NCBI GenBank assembly: GCA_012744295.1
Contig: JAAYIB010000006.1
Location: forward strand, 1-10,459
Reading direction: 5' to 3'
DNA length: 10,459 nt
Source of the DNA: Acholeplasmataceae bacterium
GTDB taxonomy: Bacteria > Bacillota > Negativicutes > Acidaminococcales > Acidaminococcaceae
Made by a program: the position numbers and the translations under genes. This document shows positions 7,740 to 10,459 of this stretch, piece after piece (the first letter of the stretch is position 1; every line of letters starts with the position of its first letter). Below the pieces are notes generated by a model. The model worked only from the letters and a program-made list of their open reading frames with translations. It did no database searches and was not told the origin of the DNA.

Positions 7740-7768
7740 ATTATACTCTAAAAAAAAGCTCTTGCATA
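7740..7768 (-). promoter_or_regulatory. Promoter candidate for the RND efflux operon
   Basis: A perfect -10 hexamer TATAAT is at 7740-7745 on the minus strand. The hexamer 17 bases upstream (7763-7768) is TATGCA, a poor -35 match, so an activator may be needed or the promoter may be weak. The spacer includes eight consecutive T on the minus strand (A at 7750-7757 on the plus strand). The start site would be near 7733, about 41 bases before the adaptor ATG. The rest of the 181-base gap between pilO and the adaptor holds a terminator and a small inverted repeat. Confidence 0.6.
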
Positions 7769-7798
7769 GGACTTGAAGCCCTTAGTGGAAAAATTGTC

Positions 7799-7810
7799 GA
7801 CTATGTAGTC
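7799..7810. repeat. Small inverted repeat upstream of the efflux promoter
   Basis: GACTA and TAGTC flank a two-base centre, giving a 12-base near-palindrome. It lies about 30 bases upstream of the weak -35 position and downstream of the pilO terminator. The position would suit an activator site, but 5-base arms can occur by chance. Confidence 0.3.
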
Positions 7811-7824
7811 AGAAAGGAACAAAC

Positions 7825-7851
7825 AAAAACGGACAAGCAGTGCTTGTCCGT
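7825..7851 (-). terminator. Rho-independent terminator after pilO
   Basis: ACGGACAAG and CTTGTCCGT make a perfect 9-base-pair stem with a five-base loop CACTG, followed on the minus strand by TTTTTGTTTGTT. It lies 22 bases after the pilO stop codon. No T-run exists on the other side, so it acts only on leftward transcription. It closes the pilM-pilN-pilO unit. Confidence 0.95.
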
Positions 7852-7873
7852 CCTAAAAATTGCCTCAAAGTCC

Positions 7874-8473
7874 TCACTTGGCGGGAGCAGCCGTCTTGGG
7901 CGCCGCCTTCGCCGGCGGTTTCGGATTTTTCAGAGTATAAACCGTAAAATCCGCGTTCATCTTAAGAATGCCTTTATTGTCAGCGGCAAAATCAACCGTC
8001 TTGATGTTGGTGAAACGCGTGCCGTTTTCAATCTGCTGCAGGAACTCTACCAGCTTGAAATAATCACCGCTGACTGTCATTTTGAGCGGCAGAGGAAACA
8101 CCCCGCTTTTTTCAGCCTTTACTTCCGCAGGCGGTTTCAGGCTGTCAAGGCTGAGTCCGTTCACGGACGCAAGCCTGGCATATTCGGAAACAAGCTCCGG
8201 TACGGTCACGGTATCCGGCAGCTTCTTTTTCGCCTCTTCGAGCTTCAGCGTCTGAAGCTTCAGAAAAGGCGCATAGTCCTTGTTCTGCCCTGCAAAGGTC
8301 TGGATAGCGGCAAGCTTCGCATTGGCCTGCTGCAGCTGCGACTCGGCCTTCGCCGTTTCCGCACGGAGCGGCAGGACGAATTCCAGAACTATCAATGAGG
8401 AAAACACGAGCGCCAATAAAAAGAGCAGCATATACCTCGTATTCACGGAGATTTCGGAAAGGAGCTCCTTCAT
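7874..8473 (-). CDS. pilO: PilO, type IV pilus inner-membrane platform protein
   Basis: PilO pairs with PilN in the periplasm and helps connect the cytoplasmic pilus motor to the outer parts of the machine. The 199-residue protein has a short cytoplasmic start, one membrane helix (about 14-33), a helical/coiled-coil region rich in Ala, Gln and Lys (about 38-75), and a ferredoxin-like domain containing PLPLKMTVSGDYFKLVEFLQQIEN and TVDFAADNKGILKMNADFTVYTL. This is the standard PilO layout and length. The last 17 residues (183-199) are a low-complexity tail of Pro, Ala and Lys. The ATG shares an ATGA overlap with the pilN stop. A PilP gene usually follows in proteobacterial operons, but here a terminator does. 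Identity rests on domain layout plus gene order, since PilO proteins are poorly conserved. Confidence 0.88.
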   Translation of the reverse strand: MKELLSEISVNTRYMLLFLLALVFSSLIVLEFVLPLRAETAKAESQLQQANAKLAAIQTFAGQNKDYAPFLKLQTLKLEEAKKKLPDTVTVPELVSEYARLASVNGLSLDSLKPPAEVKAEKSGVFPLPLKMTVSGDYFKLVEFLQQIENGTRFTNIKTVDFAADNKGILKMNADFTVYTLKNPKPPAKAAPKTAAPAK

Positions 8474-9033
8474 TTTTTAGCCACCTCGCTTTTTTGCAGC
8501 TTCAGCGAAAAGTCAATCACGTTAGCCGCGCCGGCAGTGCTTGCCGCCTTGCCTGAGTTAGTCTCGATCAGGTCGACGCTGGTTATGCCGGGTTCCTGCT
8601 GCAGCCTGCCGATGAATTCAAGTATGTTGTCCATCGAGAGCGCCTTGCCCTTGAGGGAAACCTCGGAGGGCTTCGCCTTGTCCTGGGCGACCGAGACCAG
8701 CCAGCAGCCATAGGGCGTCAGATTACCGAGTTCTCCGAGCGAACGGCTCCAGAGCAGGCGTTCCTTCGCAAGGTTTGCGACCATGGTATTTCGCTTGTTG
8801 AGTTCCGCCAGCTGCTGCAGGTTGAGCTCGTATCTTTCCTGCCAGACGTGCATCGCGGCAATGCTGCCCTCTGCGTCCCGCAGCTTGCCCTCGGTATATT
8901 TCAGCATGCCGAGGCTGTAGCCCCAGAACAATACCGTCAGAGCCAGCACGCAGTAAGTGGCGAGCAGGAAGTACTTGTGCTGCGGAGTTACCTTCTTGCG
9001 CCGTGATTCGGGCAGCAGGTTGATCCTAATCAT
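8470..9033 (-). CDS. pilN: PilN, type IV pilus assembly protein
   Basis: PilN is an inner-membrane protein whose short cytoplasmic N-terminus binds PilM and whose periplasmic domain pairs with PilO. The 187-residue protein begins MIRINLLPESRRKK, the conserved INLLP PilM-binding motif. A membrane helix (about 21-43) follows, then a helical linker (about 46-95) and a ferredoxin-like domain with VSLKGKALSMDNILEFIGRLQQ and a closing VIDFSLKLQ strand. The ATG at 9033 is chosen over an in-frame ATG at 9063. It puts the conserved motif at the very N-terminus and has a strong GGGAGGTGA ribosome site. It overlaps the end of pilM by 8 bases and shares ATGA with pilO, so the three proteins are probably made in matched amounts. 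Confidence 0.93.
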   Translation of the reverse strand: MIRINLLPESRRKKVTPQHKYFLLATYCVLALTVLFWGYSLGMLKYTEGKLRDAEGSIAAMHVWQERYELNLQQLAELNKRNTMVANLAKERLLWSRSLGELGNLTPYGCWLVSVAQDKAKPSEVSLKGKALSMDNILEFIGRLQQEPGITSVDLIETNSGKAASTAGAANVIDFSLKLQKSEVAKK

Positions 9034-10102
9034 CGCTCTCACCTCCCGCCAGGGCCGCGCCAATCGCGACGGCGAGTGCCGGTGCCGCCGCCTCGACTTT
9101 TTTCCCGTCGAACTTCGAACTGAAGCTTACGGCGTCACGTACGTCATGCCGTATGACTTCGAGCTCGGTGCTGCTTTTCACGTATTCGGCAATATCCGGT
9201 ATGTTTGCGCCGGTTCCCGCAAGCACTATATGCGTGAATTCCTTTTCACGATTGTTGGAAGCGTAGTAGTCGCTTGTCAGGAGACACTCACGCAGCAACG
9301 CGTTGATTGAGTTCTTCAGCGATTTGGCGGCAAGCTCCTCCGTCTCGCCCTCCTGCTTCAGATAGCTCCCTTCGCGCACCAGCTCCTCGGCCTTTTTGAC
9401 ATCGGTCCCGGTTGTGACGGCAACCGTTTCCAAAAAGTCGCCAAAGCCCTGCGGCAGGGCTCTTTGCGCAACGGGGGCCGCGCTTTGGAAAAGCGTCATC
9501 ATCGAATAGGTATGGCCGATATCCAAAAGTATGAAATTCGTCAGGGTTTGACTTAGCGTGCGGCAAAGCGTCAGCGAATCGATGTCGAACTTCAGGACCT
9601 TCAGTCCCAGAAGGTCGCTTATTTCGAGAGTGCTGTCGACGATGTCTTTCGGCGTCGCGACAAGGACTACGGGCTGCCTGCCCTCCTGCGTCACTTCGCC
9701 GAATTTGGCATAGTCAAGGTAATAGGTATCGGTCTCGTAAGGCACATACTGGCCGGCATCCCAGGCGACAGCCTGCTTCAGCTCATCGTCGGGCATCTCT
9801 GGCATACCGACTTCACGCACGAAGGCGTTGCGGCCGTTGATGCTGAAAACCGCGAATTTGGTGGTAAAGTTGTACCTGTTGAACAAGTCGTGCAGAAAAG
9901 CAGCCATTTCGTCCTTCGCCGTAGTCAGTGCCGCTCCCTTCAGGTTCGCGGGCAGCTCCGTAATCACGAATTCCCGGACCTCGGGGCGGCTTCCCTTCAG
10001 TTCGACCTGGGCGATTTTCACGAACTCGGAACCAAGGTCGATGCCAAGCACGCTTGAAGGGGTTGACGCAAACAGTTTTCTTACGGCTTTTTTAAAATCC
10101 AT
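9026..10102 (-). CDS. pilM: PilM, actin-like type IV pilus ATPase-fold protein
   Basis: PilM is a cytoplasmic actin/FtsA-like protein that binds nucleotide and the N-terminal peptide of PilN, linking the pilus motor to the membrane platform. The 358-residue protein has the actin-fold nucleotide-site segments in order: VLGIDLGSEFVKIAQVE (18-34, phosphate 1 loop), ILLDIGHTYSMMTLF (191-205, phosphate 2 loop) and IVLAGTGANIPDIAEYV (292-308, adenosine motif). QAVAWDAGQYVPYETD (110-125) is also typical. The ATG at 10102 is chosen over the in-frame ATG at 10156 because it has a GGTGGAG ribosome site, gives the usual PilM length and begins at the short basic leader MDFKKAVRKLFAS. It lies 73 bases after the prepilin peptidase gene, with a promoter candidate between them. 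Confidence 0.94.
   Translation of the reverse strand: MDFKKAVRKLFASTPSSVLGIDLGSEFVKIAQVELKGSRPEVREFVITELPANLKGAALTTAKDEMAAFLHDLFNRYNFTTKFAVFSINGRNAFVREVGMPEMPDDELKQAVAWDAGQYVPYETDTYYLDYAKFGEVTQEGRQPVVLVATPKDIVDSTLEISDLLGLKVLKFDIDSLTLCRTLSQTLTNFILLDIGHTYSMMTLFQSAAPVAQRALPQGFGDFLETVAVTTGTDVKKAEELVREGSYLKQEGETEELAAKSLKNSINALLRECLLTSDYYASNNREKEFTHIVLAGTGANIPDIAEYVKSSTELEVIRHDVRDAVSFSSKFDGKKVEAAAPALAVAIGAALAGGESDD
9039..9047 (-). promoter_or_regulatory. Ribosome binding site fixing the pilN start
   Basis: GGGAGGTGA lies 5 bases before the ATG at 9033, within the last codons of pilM. It rules in favour of the short PilN form that begins with the conserved motif. Confidence 0.8.
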
Positions 10103-10104
10103 CT

Positions 10105-10111
10105 CTCCACC
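10105..10111 (-). promoter_or_regulatory. Ribosome binding site fixing the pilM start
   Basis: GGTGGAG stands two bases before the ATG at 10102 (GG to ATG is 7 bases), supporting this start over the in-frame ATG at 10156. Confidence 0.7.
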
Positions 10112-10161
10112 CTCATTTCGGATAACTTGGGATGCCATTGCCTCAAACGCAAACACTATAT

Positions 10162-10185
10162 GTTCATTTTACCACTCAAATGAAC
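10162..10185. repeat. Perfect 8-base inverted repeat over the pilM promoter
   Basis: GTTCATTT and AAATGAAC flank an eight-base centre. The repeat covers the -10 element and most of the spacer of the pilM promoter candidate, and overlaps the end of the prepilin peptidase gene. It is AT-rich and not followed by a T-run, so it does not look like a terminator. Its placement would suit a repressor operator. Confidence 0.45.
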
Positions 10186-10194
10186 AAACTCCAA
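10166..10194 (-). promoter_or_regulatory. Promoter candidate for pilM-pilN-pilO
   Basis: The minus strand carries TTGGAG (10189-10194), a 17-base spacer, and TAAAAT (10166-10171) preceded by TG to make the extended form TGGTAAAAT. The start site would be near 10159, with a leader of about 57 bases before pilM. The elements overlap the last codons of the prepilin peptidase gene, so pilM may also be read from further upstream. Confidence 0.5.
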
Positions 10195-10459
10195 TAATAA
10201 TATATGATATATGGCGAAAAAAGTAAGGAAATATAGGCGCCGATACACAGAAACGGGCCAAACGGTATCGGATCTCGCCGTTTCTTGATGCCGGTCGCAA
10301 GCAAAAGGACGCCGATGACGCCGCCCGTAACAAAGGCCAGCATCAGACAGACGACGGAAGCCTTGAGACCGAGCCAGAGTCCCAGCACAAAGCTCAGCTT
10401 GACGTCGCCCGCGCCCATGCCACCGCGGCTGAGGATAAAAATCAAAAGCATCAGCCCGC
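10176..10459 (-). CDS. pilD: Type IV prepilin peptidase (A24 family), 3' part only
   Basis: The window edge cuts this gene; 93 residues of its C-terminal half are visible and the frame stays open to the edge. The enzyme is an inner-membrane aspartic protease that cleaves the leader peptide of type IV prepilins. The visible part contains GGMGAGDVKLSFVLGLWLG, with the GxGD motif holding one of the two catalytic Asp residues. Hydrophobic helices follow, and near the end PFGPFLCIGAYISLLF, a typical A24 C-terminal segment. The first catalytic Asp and any N-terminal methylase domain would lie outside the window. The pil genes downstream support a pilus role, although A24 enzymes also serve competence pseudopili and type II secretion (names comC, gspO). 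Confidence 0.9.
   Translation of the reverse strand, partial: GLMLLIFILSRGGMGAGDVKLSFVLGLWLGLKASVVCLMLAFVTGGVIGVLLLATGIKKRRDPIPFGPFLCIGAYISLLFSPYIIYYYWSLFI

Noticed and set aside
10162..10185. The pilM inverted repeat considered as a terminator for the prepilin peptidase gene.
   Set aside because: The stem is AT-rich with an eight-base loop, and no T-tract follows in the direction of transcription.

Overview
The window looks like ordinary chromosome from a diderm Firmicute, most plausibly a member of the Negativicutes. RNase HIII and the LarB/LarC pair are common in Firmicutes, while an RND-type drug pump and the PilM-PilN-PilO inner-membrane platform are typical of cells with an outer membrane. 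The combination drives this inference; genus and species cannot be read from the sequence. All ten genes lie on the minus strand, so transcription runs from the right edge to the left, and coding density is high.

Read in the direction of transcription there are three blocks. Block 1 (10459 to about 7825) is type IV pilus assembly. It contains the 3' end of a prepilin peptidase cut by the window edge, then pilM, pilN and pilO joined by short overlaps and closed by a strong Rho-independent terminator. A promoter candidate with an inverted repeat over its -10 element sits in front of pilM. PilP and PilQ do not follow pilO here. Block 2 (about 7768 to 3447) is a two-gene RND efflux operon: a membrane-fusion protein and an HAE-1 type transporter overlapping by ATGA. 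It has its own TATAAT promoter element and a clear terminator, with no outer-membrane channel or regulator gene in the window. Block 3 (about 3425 to the left edge) starts at an extended -10 promoter element and contains larB, larC and rnhC, followed after a 70-base gap by the 5' part of a ChbG/HpnK (YdjC) family deacetylase gene cut by the left edge.

PilM binds the cytoplasmic tail of PilN, and PilN pairs with PilO in the periplasm. The membrane-fusion protein and RND pump form the inner-membrane and periplasmic part of an efflux system. LarB and LarC carry out the first and last steps of nickel-pincer nucleotide (NPN) cofactor synthesis; LarE (the sulfur-insertion step) and any LarA-type racemase must be elsewhere. 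RNase HIII removes RNA from RNA/DNA hybrids and appears to be a passenger in the lar operon.

I found no mobile element, CRISPR array, tRNA, rRNA or phage signature, and nothing that is clearly a new system. The most useful points are corrected start codons, genes truncated by the window edges, promoter and terminator placement, and a few regulatory repeats worth testing.
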